Shown here in pieces: positions 23,294 to 31,786 of a stretch of DNA of 64,000 nucleotides. The notes under the pieces were generated by a model. The model worked only from the letters and a program-made list of their open reading frames with translations, did no database searches and had not been told where the DNA came from. Source of the DNA: Candidatus Methanoperedens sp. (GTDB lineage: Archaea; Halobacteriota; Methanosarcinia; Methanosarcinales; Methanoperedenaceae). The DNA lies in the NCBI GenBank assembly GCA_027460525.1, contig JAPZAS010000003.1:53467-117466 (forward strand), read 5' to 3'. The translations under genes were made by a program, and so were the position numbers. Position 1 is the first letter of the stretch. Each line of letters begins with the position of its first letter.

Positions 23294-23560
23294 TTACTTA
23301 TAAGCGTCTCCCCTGAAATCGACTCTATGGATCAGAATAAGCTTTTGCTCCCATATGACTTCATAAACTATCCTTAACTTCCCTTTACGTATCCGATACG
23401 TATTCTTCTCACCTTTTATCTTGGCAATATCAAGGGACTTTATAGGAACAGGCTCATCTTTTAAAACGAGGATTGCCTCTTTGAGGCGCTCTCTGTCACG
23501 TTTTTGCAGGGATGATATAAATTTCAAAGATTTGTCTTTGATATTTATCTCAAAGCTCAT
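23294..23560 (-). CDS. RelE-family toxin (second module)
   Basis: An 88-residue RelE-fold toxin (SLKFISSLQKRDRERLKEAILVLKDEP, YRIRKGKLRIVYEVIWEQKLILIHRVDFRGDAY). Sequence differs clearly from the toxin at 22460, so this is not a simple copy of that module. It overlaps its antitoxin gene by 4 nt (23557-23560). Confidence 0.85.
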   Translation of the reverse strand: MSFEINIKDKSLKFISSLQKRDRERLKEAILVLKDEPVPIKSLDIAKIKGEKNTYRIRKGKLRIVYEVIWEQKLILIHRVDFRGDAYK

Positions 23561-23739
23561 GCATCCAATACCTTTAGAAGTTCAGACTCTGAAGCTACTT
23601 TGTCCCTGCTCCGTATCGCTTTGAGGTCTTCAGCTTCAGGTTCTTCTTCTGGAATCAGCCTGTCGACAAGTTTTGAATAGAGATTCGTAAGCATATCAAG
23701 ATCGGCGCGGATTCTTTTCAATTCAGTTACTGTTTCCAT
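23557..23739 (-). CDS. Antitoxin partner of the second RelE module
   Basis: A 60-residue acidic, mostly helical protein (METVTELKRIRADLDMLTNLYSKLVDRLIPEEEPEAEDLKAI...) coupled to the RelE gene. Unlike the first module there is no obvious Phd/RelB DNA-binding motif; it looks like the coiled-coil type antitoxins common in archaea. An in-frame ATG at 23763 would add 8 residues; neither start has a clear ribosome-binding site. Confidence 0.7.
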   Translation of the reverse strand: METVTELKRIRADLDMLTNLYSKLVDRLIPEEEPEAEDLKAIRSRDKVASESELLKVLDA

Positions 23740-23907
23740 GTAATATTCTTTTAATACATTCAAATTTATAAGACTTTCTAAAACATATATATTGACTCAT
23801 ATTGATAAAAGTCGAAGCAACTAAAATGCGATACTAACCCTCATGCGCAAGCGTTGAGACGCCTTGTTTTTCCGAGGTCGTCCTATAATCCAAAGAAAAA
23901 CCAACCC

Positions 23908-23917
23908 TTAAATAACC
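23908..23917 (+). promoter_or_regulatory. TATA-like box of the NIF3 gene
   Basis: CTTAAATAAC lies about 25 nt before the ATG at 23939, which would give an almost leaderless mRNA. The same element (CTTAAATAAT) is kept in the relic copy at about 23140-23149. Confidence 0.4.
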
Positions 23918-23938
23918 CTCTGACCAAACAACCCACCC

Positions 23939-24685
23939 ATGAACCTCCGTGAACTCATCCCCATCCTCGAATCCATCGCGCCGCCCGCCTTAGCCGAAGA
24001 CTTTGATGCCGGCAGAATCGGACTCGTTCTCGACCGGGGCGCCGACATCAGGAAAATCGCAGTTGCGCTTGACCCCACAGACCATGTGCTGAAAGAAGCG
24101 GCGCGCCTCGGTGCAAACCTGCTTGTCACCCACCACACGCTGATATTCGACCCTGTGAACCTCATCTCAAAGAGATTATCCGATCTATTAAAAATTGCTA
24201 TCGATAGCGATATTTCCATCTACACCATGCACACCAACTACGACAAAGCTGAAGGCGGCGTGAATGACGTGCTCGCCGGGATTCTGGGCTTGCGCTGCAT
24301 AATTCCGCTTGCTCTTGGCAGACTGGGCGAAATAAAGACGTGCAGCGCCCCGCAATTCGCCTCGTTCTTAGCAAAAAAGCTGGATACGCATGTGCAATTC
24401 ATTGGAGACCGCGAAATTAAAAAAGTCATGGTGGTTGGCGGAAGTGGCTTTCGGAGAGAATACATCGACATAGCTCTCGAACACGGCGCCGATGCGCTTG
24501 TATCAGGGGAGCTGCGCCACGATGCGATAGACTATGCGGGAGAGCTGTGTCTTTTCGACGCTACACATTATGCCACAGAAGCGCCCGCAATGAAAAAATT
24601 GTGCGAGCGATTGCCGATAGAATCCGTTTTCATTGAGGATAAGCCTGTGGTAAGGTTAGGAACCGCAGATGAACGCAGATTATAG
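23939..24685 (+). CDS. NIF3-like dinuclear metal protein
   Basis: A 248-residue NIF3/GTP-cyclohydrolase-1-type-2-like protein. Metal ligands are visible in LLVTHHTLIFDPV, the Asp and His of YTMHTNYDKAEGG, and LFDATHYATEAPAMKKL. The biochemical role of the family is unsettled. Its last codons form a CGCAGATGAACGCAGAT run, a short repeat motif, and the stop overlaps the end of the convergent elp3 gene by 6 nt. The 5' end has been duplicated at 23170. Confidence 0.88.
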   Translation: MNLRELIPILESIAPPALAEDFDAGRIGLVLDRGADIRKIAVALDPTDHVLKEAARLGANLLVTHHTLIFDPVNLISKRLSDLLKIAIDSDISIYTMHTNYDKAEGGVNDVLAGILGLRCIIPLALGRLGEIKTCSAPQFASFLAKKLDTHVQFIGDREIKKVMVVGGSGFRREYIDIALEHGADALVSGELRHDAIDYAGELCLFDATHYATEAPAMKKLCERLPIESVFIEDKPVVRLGTADERRL

Positions 24686-26287
24686 TTTTTTCGTCATATA
24701 CGCACCCTCGCGCTCGTATCCGAACTTCCTGTAATAATCCCTCACTCCTATGCCGCTTGTTACCGCAATCTTGTCATATCCTGCAGAGCGTGACACCTCT
24801 TCAGCCGCCGCGAGAAGCTCCTCGCCGTATCCTCGGTGCTGCCACTGCGCCTCGCCTGCACTCTCGCCAGGCGGAACCATCGCGCCATAGACATGCAATT
24901 CTCGCACCAGCGCCGACCCGAGAAGCTCTTTCCTGTGAGGTGCGAAAGGGAAGCGCAGCCTGATAAATCCTACCAATATATCCTTCTCTATATCCTCGAA
25001 TGAAATGAAATGCTCCCTGCCGCCGCAAGCCCTGTATTCTTCCTTTGTAAGCTCTATGTTCTCAGGCTCTACACCTTCTAACATCCTGTGCCCCACTTCG
25101 CGGCACCTGATGCAGTTGCACCTCCCTCCCATTTCCAGAAGCCGTTCTTTAGCAAGCTGCCTTATATTGCTTTTCTTTATCCCTGCCAGCACCTGGTATG
25201 CAGGGATATCACGCTGTATCCTCTGCAAACGTACCCATTTTGGTATAATGGATTTGATTCTTGCGAACAAATCCACTGCCTCAAGCACTTCAAGCGGCGC
25301 ATAATTTCCAAGCTCCCACATCCCATGAAGCCTCGTTCCCTCTGTCACTAATGTTGGATATATCTTGAGATAATCCGGCATGAAACGCTCATCCTCGAAC
25401 AATCTCCTGAACATGCGAAAATCCGATTCAGGCGCAGAGCCTGGAAGACCGGGCATCATGTGAAATCCCACTTTCAGCCCGCTGTCACGCAGCCTTGTAT
25501 TGGCAGCCGCACTTTCTGCTACCGTATGCCCGCGCTGTATGCCTGCGAGGATGAAATCATACGTGCTCTGCACTCCTATCTCCACCTTTGTCGCCCCAAG
25601 GTCAAGAATGGTATCGATATGCTCTTTTTCTGTCCAGTCTGGTCTTGTCTCTATTGTAATCCCCACGTTCCTGATGCGTGCGCTCTCATTGCCCGACTGG
25701 ACTTCCTCGATTGAATTGTAACTATTCCCCATTCGCCATTCAGTTCCGTAAAAATCATTCATCGCTTCAATAGCACGCTTCACGAACCACTCCTGATAGC
25801 ACAGTGTACGGGACGTGAATGTCCCTCCCATCACGATAAGTTCAGCCTTTTCAATGGGATGCCCTATCTGCGAAAGCTGCTGCAAGCGTGAGAATACCTG
25901 CATGTAAGGGTCAAAATTATTCTGTGCTGCGCGGCGTGCTGCAGGCTCTGCACCCATATAACTTTGCGGTGAATGGAATTTTGAGTCAGGACCTCCCGGG
26001 CATGGGACACATAATCCATGCGGGCAAGGTGCAGGCGAAGTCATTGCCGCTATCACAGCCACGCCCGATATCGTCCTGACTGGTTTTAACTGGAGCAGCG
26101 GAAGGACAGCTTCTTTTTCATCCTTATCTTTTGCTGCTGCAAGTATCTGGGAATTGCTCAACAGAGATGAAAGTTTGTAGCGTATGCTGATGGCTTTTTT
26201 AGCAGCGTTCAATCCTTTTTCGCCGGTTACCTCTTTTCTAAGGAGCTGTTCGATTAGCTCTCTTGCTGCTGATTCAATTTCGTCCAT
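24680..26287 (-). CDS. elp3: Elongator-type tRNA uridine(34) acetyltransferase Elp3
   Basis: A 535-residue archaeal Elp3, which installs the carboxymethyl precursor at wobble uridine. The radical-SAM domain carries the Fe-S cysteines in PCPHGLCVPCPGG (about residue 86) and MGGTFTSRTLCYQEWFVKRA; a second cysteine set is GGRCNCIRCREVGHR. The C-terminal GNAT domain ends with QHRGYGEELLAAAEEVSRSAGYDKIAVTSGIGVRDYYRKFGYE, the acetyl-CoA-binding region. Intact by length. The convergent NIF3 gene overlaps its 3' end by 6 nt. Confidence 0.95.
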   Translation of the reverse strand: MDEIESAARELIEQLLRKEVTGEKGLNAAKKAISIRYKLSSLLSNSQILAAAKDKDEKEAVLPLLQLKPVRTISGVAVIAAMTSPAPCPHGLCVPCPGGPDSKFHSPQSYMGAEPAARRAAQNNFDPYMQVFSRLQQLSQIGHPIEKAELIVMGGTFTSRTLCYQEWFVKRAIEAMNDFYGTEWRMGNSYNSIEEVQSGNESARIRNVGITIETRPDWTEKEHIDTILDLGATKVEIGVQSTYDFILAGIQRGHTVAESAAANTRLRDSGLKVGFHMMPGLPGSAPESDFRMFRRLFEDERFMPDYLKIYPTLVTEGTRLHGMWELGNYAPLEVLEAVDLFARIKSIIPKWVRLQRIQRDIPAYQVLAGIKKSNIRQLAKERLLEMGGRCNCIRCREVGHRMLEGVEPENIELTKEEYRACGGREHFISFEDIEKDILVGFIRLRFPFAPHRKELLGSALVRELHVYGAMVPPGESAGEAQWQHRGYGEELLAAAEEVSRSAGYDKIAVTSGIGVRDYYRKFGYEREGAYMTKKL

Positions 26288-26326
26288 TCTGGAATCAAAA
26301 CAACGTGCACCGCAATAAACGTTACA

Positions 26327-26998
26327 TCAAATCTTTTTCACCAGATCAAATAGTGCAAGCTTCGGGTCTTTTGCCTTGATTACGCCTGAAGCCAGCAGCA
26401 CGCCTACAGCACCGAGCCGAAGTGCAGCCGCGACATCATCACCTGTGGAAATGCCCGCGCCGCAGAGCACTTTAACATGTGGATTGATAGCTTTCACTGC
26501 CCTGACCGAGCCGCGCACGATATCCGGGTTGGCTTTTGAAACAGGAATCCCTGAACCTATAAGTTCAGGAGGCTCAATGGCTACAAAATCAGGAGCTAAT
26601 TCCGCTGCAGCCGAGGTAACGGCAATATTATTTGTGCATACGATTGTTTTCAATCCAGCCTTTTTTGCGGATTGTATAGCAGAGTCCACATCAGCTAATA
26701 GAAGTCGCCGTTCCGAGTGGTTTATAAGGGTTCCTCTGGCTCCGGCTGACTTAACGCAATCAGCGGTGATATGCCCTGTATAACTTCCAGCACCTGCGGC
26801 ATCGATATGCTGGGCAAAGACGGGTATTTTTACCGAGAATGCAACCCTGTATATATCAGGTATCTGCGGACAGGCAATGATATCAACTCCTGAATCTTTG
26901 CTCACTTCCTCGCAGTATTTTGCCATACTGACCGCTTTCTCGCCCATGCTCTCTGGATAGGTCTTAAAATTCAATACTATCAGCGGTTTTTTCTTCAT
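26327..26998 (-). CDS. tpiA: Triosephosphate isomerase (archaeal type)
   Basis: A 223-residue TIM barrel, the short archaeal form. Seen: N-terminal VLNFKTYPES with the substrate lysine, AQHIDAAGAGSYTGHI, the catalytic His in LINHSERRL, the catalytic Glu in VAIEPPELIGSG, and phosphate-binding LCGAGISTGDDV plus LLASGVIKAKDP. Links glycolysis and gluconeogenesis. Ten nt downstream of the KaiC gene on the same strand. Confidence 0.95.
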   Translation of the reverse strand: MKKKPLIVLNFKTYPESMGEKAVSMAKYCEEVSKDSGVDIIACPQIPDIYRVAFSVKIPVFAQHIDAAGAGSYTGHITADCVKSAGARGTLINHSERRLLLADVDSAIQSAKKAGLKTIVCTNNIAVTSAAAELAPDFVAIEPPELIGSGIPVSKANPDIVRGSVRAVKAINPHVKVLCGAGISTGDDVAAALRLGAVGVLLASGVIKAKDPKLALFDLVKKI

Positions 26999-27008
26999 GT
27001 ACTTTTAT

Positions 27009-27773
27009 TTAAGCTGTATAGACTTCTTCGTGGGGATGCACAACTATGCCGTTTAGAGTTATCTCATAAGGATGAATATTCTTGCTGTGGTCCGATCCTC
27101 TCATCTTGAATATCTCAATACTGCGCGTTCTAACGCTGTCCGTCCGTTTATAGTACATCAAAATAGTCCCTTCGGTAACGAACATCTCCACTCCAAACCT
27201 GCTTGGATTGTTCTCATCGATTATTTCGCATGTCATAAGCGAAGTCAATCCCAGGATTTCCAGAGTTGTGCTTAATTTCAGGAGTTCCACCCTTATCTTT
27301 GACGGGTCCTGCAGATAAAAACCGATGGATGTGGTTCCATCCACGACCGCCCTTTTTGCTTTGATGTCGTCCTGTATCCCTATAATCTGATCCATCATCG
27401 AACGCATGTCAAATGGTCTTACGTCAACGTATTTTTCGTGCGATGGTATGCCGATTTTAGTGGAACATGCATCCAATATCGCAAGCTTGCCCTCCTCCTC
27501 CAAGGCTTCAAAATCCCATCCGAATTCCTTGACATTTTCCCTTATTTGGTCGGGACGTTCTTCCGTCGCTATATAAATACCATTTTCCCCGTATTTTGTA
27601 ATCCCATTGTAAATATATTGGAGTGCAAATATAGTTTTGCCTGCGCCTGCTGCCCCAGATACGAGATACGTTCGGTTTCTCAGCAGTCCTCCGCCACATA
27701 ATTCGTCAAAGCCTGTGATTCCAGTAGGAACGCGCTTTGTATCATCACTTTTAATATGCTTTTTTCCAGCCAT
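27009..27773 (-). CDS. Single-domain KaiC/RadA-like ATPase
   Basis: A 254-residue RecA-fold protein: VPTGITGFDELCGGGLLRNRTYLVSGAAGAGKTIFALQY contains an intact Walker A (about residues 38-47), and the Walker B strand is KRAVVDGTTS. The archaeal KaiC family is linked to signalling and regulation and not to recombination; the target is unknown. An unrelated, P-loop-deficient member lies at 49234. Upstream (27774-27920) is AT-rich and shared with the divergent phosphoribosyltransferase. Confidence 0.85.
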   Translation of the reverse strand: MAGKKHIKSDDTKRVPTGITGFDELCGGGLLRNRTYLVSGAAGAGKTIFALQYIYNGITKYGENGIYIATEERPDQIRENVKEFGWDFEALEEEGKLAILDACSTKIGIPSHEKYVDVRPFDMRSMMDQIIGIQDDIKAKRAVVDGTTSIGFYLQDPSKIRVELLKLSTTLEILGLTSLMTCEIIDENNPSRFGVEMFVTEGTILMYYKRTDSVRTRSIEIFKMRGSDHSKNIHPYEITLNGIVVHPHEEVYTA

Positions 27774-27920
27774 TTCGAATCAACCTTACTAGATACTAAT
27801 CTTTTACTGTATAAATACTTATTTATTACATCATATAATAATTATTATGATATAATCATGTATTCTAAATGTTTACAAAAAATATATGCCACCATAATAC
27901 CTTTTCCATGCGGTGCTATT

Positions 27921-28625
27921 ATGGTACTTCCTGACAAATTCAAATGTGTTATAACCAACTGGGACTATATATACGATCTTTGCAGGCATGTTGCAAACGA
28001 TGTTAAAGAATCAGGGTATAAGCCTGATACGATTATCGCTCTGGCAAGGGGTGGCTGGTTTGCTGGCAGGGTGCTCTGCGATTTCCTTGGGCTTAATGAC
28101 CTGACAAGCCTTAAAATCGAACATTATGTGGGCACTGCCAATGCAGGCACTGGACCTGCTATCAGATATCCCCTTGCAGACAAAGCCGTGGCAGGAAAGA
28201 AGGTATTGATAGTGGATGATATTACGGACACGGGTAAAAGTATCGCACATGCGAAAGAATATGTCCTCAAACAGAACCCCAAAGATGTGAGAACCGCAGT
28301 ATTGCAGTATCTATACACATCCGAAATCAAACCTGATTACTGCGGCGAGGTTGTGCAGGAATGGGGCTGGATAGTATATCCCTGGAATTTTATCGAGGAT
28401 ATGATCGATATAATCTCACGCCTTATGGCAAAGGAAAAACTCGATGAGTGGGATATTGAAAAAATAAGGTCTGGATTATTAAAATATCATAATATCGACC
28501 CTATCAGCTTTGAGATTGCCCAGCCAGACCGGCTGGAGGAAATACTCAACGAGATGGCAAGAAGAGGGGCGGTCAGGTCAAAAACCATATACGGAAAAAA
28601 GACATGGGTATACGAAGGTGCATAA
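27921..28625 (+). CDS. Phosphoribosyltransferase (COG2236-like)
   Basis: A 234-residue type I PRTase with the PRPP-binding loop KVLIVDDITDTGKS (about residues 90-105) and an N-terminal IIALARGGWFAGRVL nucleotide/pyrophosphate loop. Base substrate is probably a purine such as hypoxanthine, guanine or xanthine. The C-terminal about 80 residues (WDIEKIRSGLLKYHNIDP...ILNEMARRGAV...KTWVYEG) look like an appended helical domain, possibly regulatory. ATG 27921 is chosen because upstream codons are unlike coding sequence. Two nt before the MTA phosphorylase gene, which favours a purine-salvage role. Confidence 0.82.
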   Translation: MVLPDKFKCVITNWDYIYDLCRHVANDVKESGYKPDTIIALARGGWFAGRVLCDFLGLNDLTSLKIEHYVGTANAGTGPAIRYPLADKAVAGKKVLIVDDITDTGKSIAHAKEYVLKQNPKDVRTAVLQYLYTSEIKPDYCGEVVQEWGWIVYPWNFIEDMIDIISRLMAKEKLDEWDIEKIRSGLLKYHNIDPISFEIAQPDRLEEILNEMARRGAVRSKTIYGKKTWVYEGA

Positions 28626-28627
28626 TT

Positions 28628-29479
28628 ATGCAGGCAGATATTGCAATAATCGGAGGCAGTGGGGTTTATGACACCTCCATGCTGGATAATGTGCAGGAAG
28701 TTGAAATAGACACACCTTTCGGGAAACCTTCGGACGCGATTACCATAGGGTCTTTCGGAGAAACGAATATAGCATTTCTCCCACGGCACGGCAAGGGACA
28801 TCGCATATCCCCGAGCAAATTGAATTCCCGCGCCAATATTCTTGCCCTCAAGAAACTTGGCGTAAAAAGGATAATTTCAGCATCTGCAGTAGGAAGCCTG
28901 AAGCCTGAAATGAAGCCGCTTGATATAGTGATCCCTGACCAGATTTTCGACAGGACAAAGACTCGCGATAGTACATTCTTTGAAGACGGGATTGCCGTTC
29001 ATATCGGTTTTGCAGATCCTTTCTGCCCTGAGATGTCATCCCTGATTGCAGAAATTACTGGTGAACTTGGATACTCTGTCCACAATAAGGGAACATATGT
29101 CTGCATGGAAGGACCACAGTTTTCAACCCGGGCAGAATCAAGAGTTTACCAGGACCTGGGATTTGACATAATCGGGATGACCGCGCTTCCGGAAGCAAAA
29201 CTGGCGCGTGAAGCTGAGATATGCTACAGCATGATTGCAACAGTGACAGACTATGATGTCTGGCATGAGGAGGATGTCAATATTGAAACTGTAATCGCCA
29301 ATGCGGTGAAGAACGAGGAGGCGGTTCGAAATATCATCAAGAAGACTATTCCGAGGATAAACCTCAAGCGGAATTGCATCTGTGCTAATGCATTAGCCGG
29401 GGCAATAATCACGTCGCCTGATAAAATCCCGGTAGAGTCGAAAAGGAAACTGAATGATCTGATAGGGAAATATTTATAA
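28628..29479 (+). CDS. S-methyl-5'-thioadenosine (or thioinosine) phosphorylase
   Basis: A 283-residue member of the MTAP/PNP family: IAIIGGSGVYDTS with the phosphate loop, FLPRHGKGHRISPS, VCMEGPQFSTRAESRVY and GMTALPEAKLAREAEICY. It cleaves methylthioadenosine or methylthioinosine with phosphate; the exact purine cannot be decided by eye. The start at 28628 directly follows the PRTase stop. Together they form a salvage pair in which the released base can be recycled with PRPP. Confidence 0.92.
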   Translation: MQADIAIIGGSGVYDTSMLDNVQEVEIDTPFGKPSDAITIGSFGETNIAFLPRHGKGHRISPSKLNSRANILALKKLGVKRIISASAVGSLKPEMKPLDIVIPDQIFDRTKTRDSTFFEDGIAVHIGFADPFCPEMSSLIAEITGELGYSVHNKGTYVCMEGPQFSTRAESRVYQDLGFDIIGMTALPEAKLAREAEICYSMIATVTDYDVWHEEDVNIETVIANAVKNEEAVRNIIKKTIPRINLKRNCICANALAGAIITSPDKIPVESKRKLNDLIGKYL

Positions 29480-29525
29480 TTTTCAGCTCAGAATAGTTAT
29501 ATGCTTTCAGGTAGATGAATGTCTG

Positions 29526-30032
29526 ATGGTTAAAGAGTCTAAGGACAATCTGGATTTTTTAGCGAATATACGGGATATAACCATGATGGAGATAGGACGG
29601 GATGACGTAAATGTCTCGTTAACACCTGGTAAAATTATATTATGGTTCGGCAGGCAGGTAAGCGAATCACTGATACGCCAGGTAATTTTTGAAATATCAA
29701 GTATAGATTCATCCGTAAACCATGAACAGGAAGTAATATGCGACTTTAATGCCATCTCAGAGTATGAAAGCATGGGATATGTATTAACTTCTTATGCAAA
29801 AACCAAAGGCGGATACAGGGTGATTTTCAATATACCGTTTTCGAAGAGATTTGCGCTCGCCCATTTTGTGAAATCTATACTCAACCAGCTTCGGGAAAAG
29901 GATGTGAAAAAGACGCTTCACTGGGATGGGAGCCTTGACAGGATGCTTCTCATATACAACGAGTTAAAAAAGCTCGATGGCTGGGAGACAAAGCGGATTG
30001 AATATAAGGGAGAAGAAGAAAAGGTGGCTTAA
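29526..30032 (+). CDS. Hypothetical archaeal protein, 168 aa
   Basis: Not recognised. A soluble 168-residue protein of mixed alpha/beta composition (IRDITMMEIGRDDVNVSLTPGKIILWFGRQVSESLIRQVIFEIS...). The aromatic- and basic-rich C-terminal part (TLHWDGSLDRMLLIYNELKKLDGWETKRIEY) is the most distinctive. Its stop directly abuts the HxlB start, so it belongs to the same operon; a role in pentose/RuMP metabolism or its regulation is conceivable but not shown. Confidence 0.65.
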   Translation: MVKESKDNLDFLANIRDITMMEIGRDDVNVSLTPGKIILWFGRQVSESLIRQVIFEISSIDSSVNHEQEVICDFNAISEYESMGYVLTSYAKTKGGYRVIFNIPFSKRFALAHFVKSILNQLREKDVKKTLHWDGSLDRMLLIYNELKKLDGWETKRIEYKGEEEKVA

Positions 30033-30650
30033 ATGAAAAACTCAAGGAAAGATGAAACAGAATGCGAGGCTACTGTTGTATCGATGAAACTTATCGCTGA
30101 GCATATAAAAAAAGTCGCATCAAAACTTGACACAGCCTCGGTAACATCTCTGGTAAACGTCATTATGAATTCGAAGAGAATATTCCTGATGGGGGCAGGA
30201 AGGTCGGGTTTAGCAGCAAGGGCTTTTGCAATGAGGCTGATGCATATGGGATTTAATGTTTATGTGGTGGGTGAGACAACAACGCCTGCTGTGGCGCCTG
30301 ATGACCTGGTGATTGCAGTCTCAGGCTCTGGCGAAACGCCTTCTATTGCAAGTCTTGGAGCGATTGCGAAAAAGATTGGCTCAAAACTTGCAGTCATAAC
30401 CTCTAATAAGGATTCTACCCTCGGCACTATTTCTGATATCGTTGTTATAATCCCAGGAAGAACTAAAGAGGACATTAATTATGAGGATTATCACGAACGG
30501 CGGATGATAGGATACCCCCAGCTTGCGCCTCTTGGGACTATTTTTGAGATATCTGCGCTGGTTTTTCTTGATGCTGTTATTTCGGAGCTGATGGTCAGGA
30601 CAGGAGCCAGTGAAGCTGAATTGAAAAAACGGCATACCGTGTTTGAGTGA
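30033..30650 (+). CDS. hxlB: 6-phospho-3-hexuloisomerase
   Basis: A 205-residue SIS-domain protein: RIFLMGAGRSGLAARAFAMRLMHMGFNVYVVGE and LVIAVSGSGETPSIASLGAIAKKIGSKLAVITSN form the sugar-phosphate site. In archaea PHI, paired with hexulose-phosphate synthase, interconverts fructose 6-phosphate and ribulose 5-phosphate for pentose supply. The partner HPS is not in the window. Contiguous with the gene before it and overlapping the aminotransferase start by one base. Confidence 0.9.
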   Translation: MKNSRKDETECEATVVSMKLIAEHIKKVASKLDTASVTSLVNVIMNSKRIFLMGAGRSGLAARAFAMRLMHMGFNVYVVGETTTPAVAPDDLVIAVSGSGETPSIASLGAIAKKIGSKLAVITSNKDSTLGTISDIVVIIPGRTKEDINYEDYHERRMIGYPQLAPLGTIFEISALVFLDAVISELMVRTGASEAELKKRHTVFE

Positions 30651-31753
30651 TGCTTATGTTTTCAGAACGGGTAAAGAGTATTAACATCTCTGGTATCCGG
30701 AAGATGTTTGAAGGCGCGGGTCCGAATGCCATCAATCTTGGGTTGGGCCAGCCGGATTTCGACACACCGGAGCATATTAAAAAAGCGGCAGTTGATGCAA
30801 TAAATAAAGGCTTCACCGGCTATACAGCGAATCTCGGGATTCCCGAGCTTCGGGAAGCCCTGTGCAGGAAGTTCAAGCGGGAGAACCATTTTAGTGTAAA
30901 ACCTGATGAAATTATTGTCACATCAGGCGCCTCTGAAGCGCTTCATCTGGCGCTGCAATCGCTGGTGGATGACTGTGATGAGGTCCTGATACCTGACCCG
31001 GGTTTTGTATCCTACGCGCCATTAACAAAGATTGCGGGGGGAAGGGCGGTGGGCATACCTCTTGGCGAAGAGCTGACATTAACGCCGGAAGCCGTGAATG
31101 AATCCATTACTTCTAAAACCGTTGCATTGATTATTAATTCCCCTTCAAATCCCACAGGGACAGTCCAGACAAAAAAGGAGATTAAAGCGCTGGCAGGGAT
31201 AGCAGAGGACAATGACATTACGATAATCTCAGACGAGGTCTATGAGCATTTCATCTACGAGGGCGAGCATGTAAGCCCTGCGCAGTTCACTGATAAAGTA
31301 ATTACCATCAACGCCGTCTCAAAGACATACGCCATGACGGGCTGGCGCATCGGTTATGCCGCCGCGAGGAAGGAATATATCGAGCAGATGCTCAAGGTGC
31401 ACCAGTACATTCAGGCATGCGCCAACTCAATAGCGCAGAAGGCGGCGCTGGCTGCGATTGAGGGGCCGCAGGGGTGCGTGAGCGAGATGCGCGAGAGTTT
31501 CAGGGCAAGAAGGGATATCCTGATGGAAGGATTTGCTTCAATGGGTGTAAAATGCGTTAAGCCGCAGGGGGCTTTCTATGCATTCCCCGAGGTTGCGGAT
31601 GAGGATGCGCCGCGGAAATTGCTGGAAAAAGGCGTGATTGTTACTCCAGGCTTGGCTTTCGGGGAGAACGGGAAGGGGCATATCAGGATTTCATATGCGG
31701 TTTCGGAGGGGAATTTGAGGAAGGCGCTTGATATTATTAAAGAAGTCTTATAG
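30650..31753 (+). CDS. Class I/II pyridoxal-phosphate aminotransferase
   Basis: A 367-residue aspartate-aminotransferase-fold enzyme: NLGLGQPDFDTPEHI, TSGASEALHLALQSL, NSPSNPTGTVQ, SDEVYEHFIYEG, and the PLP lysine in NAVSKTYAMTGWRIGYAA (about residue 222). Substrate preference (Asp, aromatic or branched-chain) is not readable. ATG 30650 overlaps the hxlB stop; ATG 30656 is an alternative. Probably the last gene of the operon starting at 27921. Confidence 0.9.
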   Translation: MLMFSERVKSINISGIRKMFEGAGPNAINLGLGQPDFDTPEHIKKAAVDAINKGFTGYTANLGIPELREALCRKFKRENHFSVKPDEIIVTSGASEALHLALQSLVDDCDEVLIPDPGFVSYAPLTKIAGGRAVGIPLGEELTLTPEAVNESITSKTVALIINSPSNPTGTVQTKKEIKALAGIAEDNDITIISDEVYEHFIYEGEHVSPAQFTDKVITINAVSKTYAMTGWRIGYAAARKEYIEQMLKVHQYIQACANSIAQKAALAAIEGPQGCVSEMRESFRARRDILMEGFASMGVKCVKPQGAFYAFPEVADEDAPRKLLEKGVIVTPGLAFGENGKGHIRISYAVSEGNLRKALDIIKEVL

Positions 31754-31786
31754 AAAAAAGATGGATGAAAAAGAGAATACTTAACT

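Noticed and set aside
24661..24683. CGCAGATGAACGCAGAT run at the end of the NIF3 gene as a separate repeat element
   Set aside because: Too short, and it forms the last codons of an otherwise intact gene; treated as part of the CDS.
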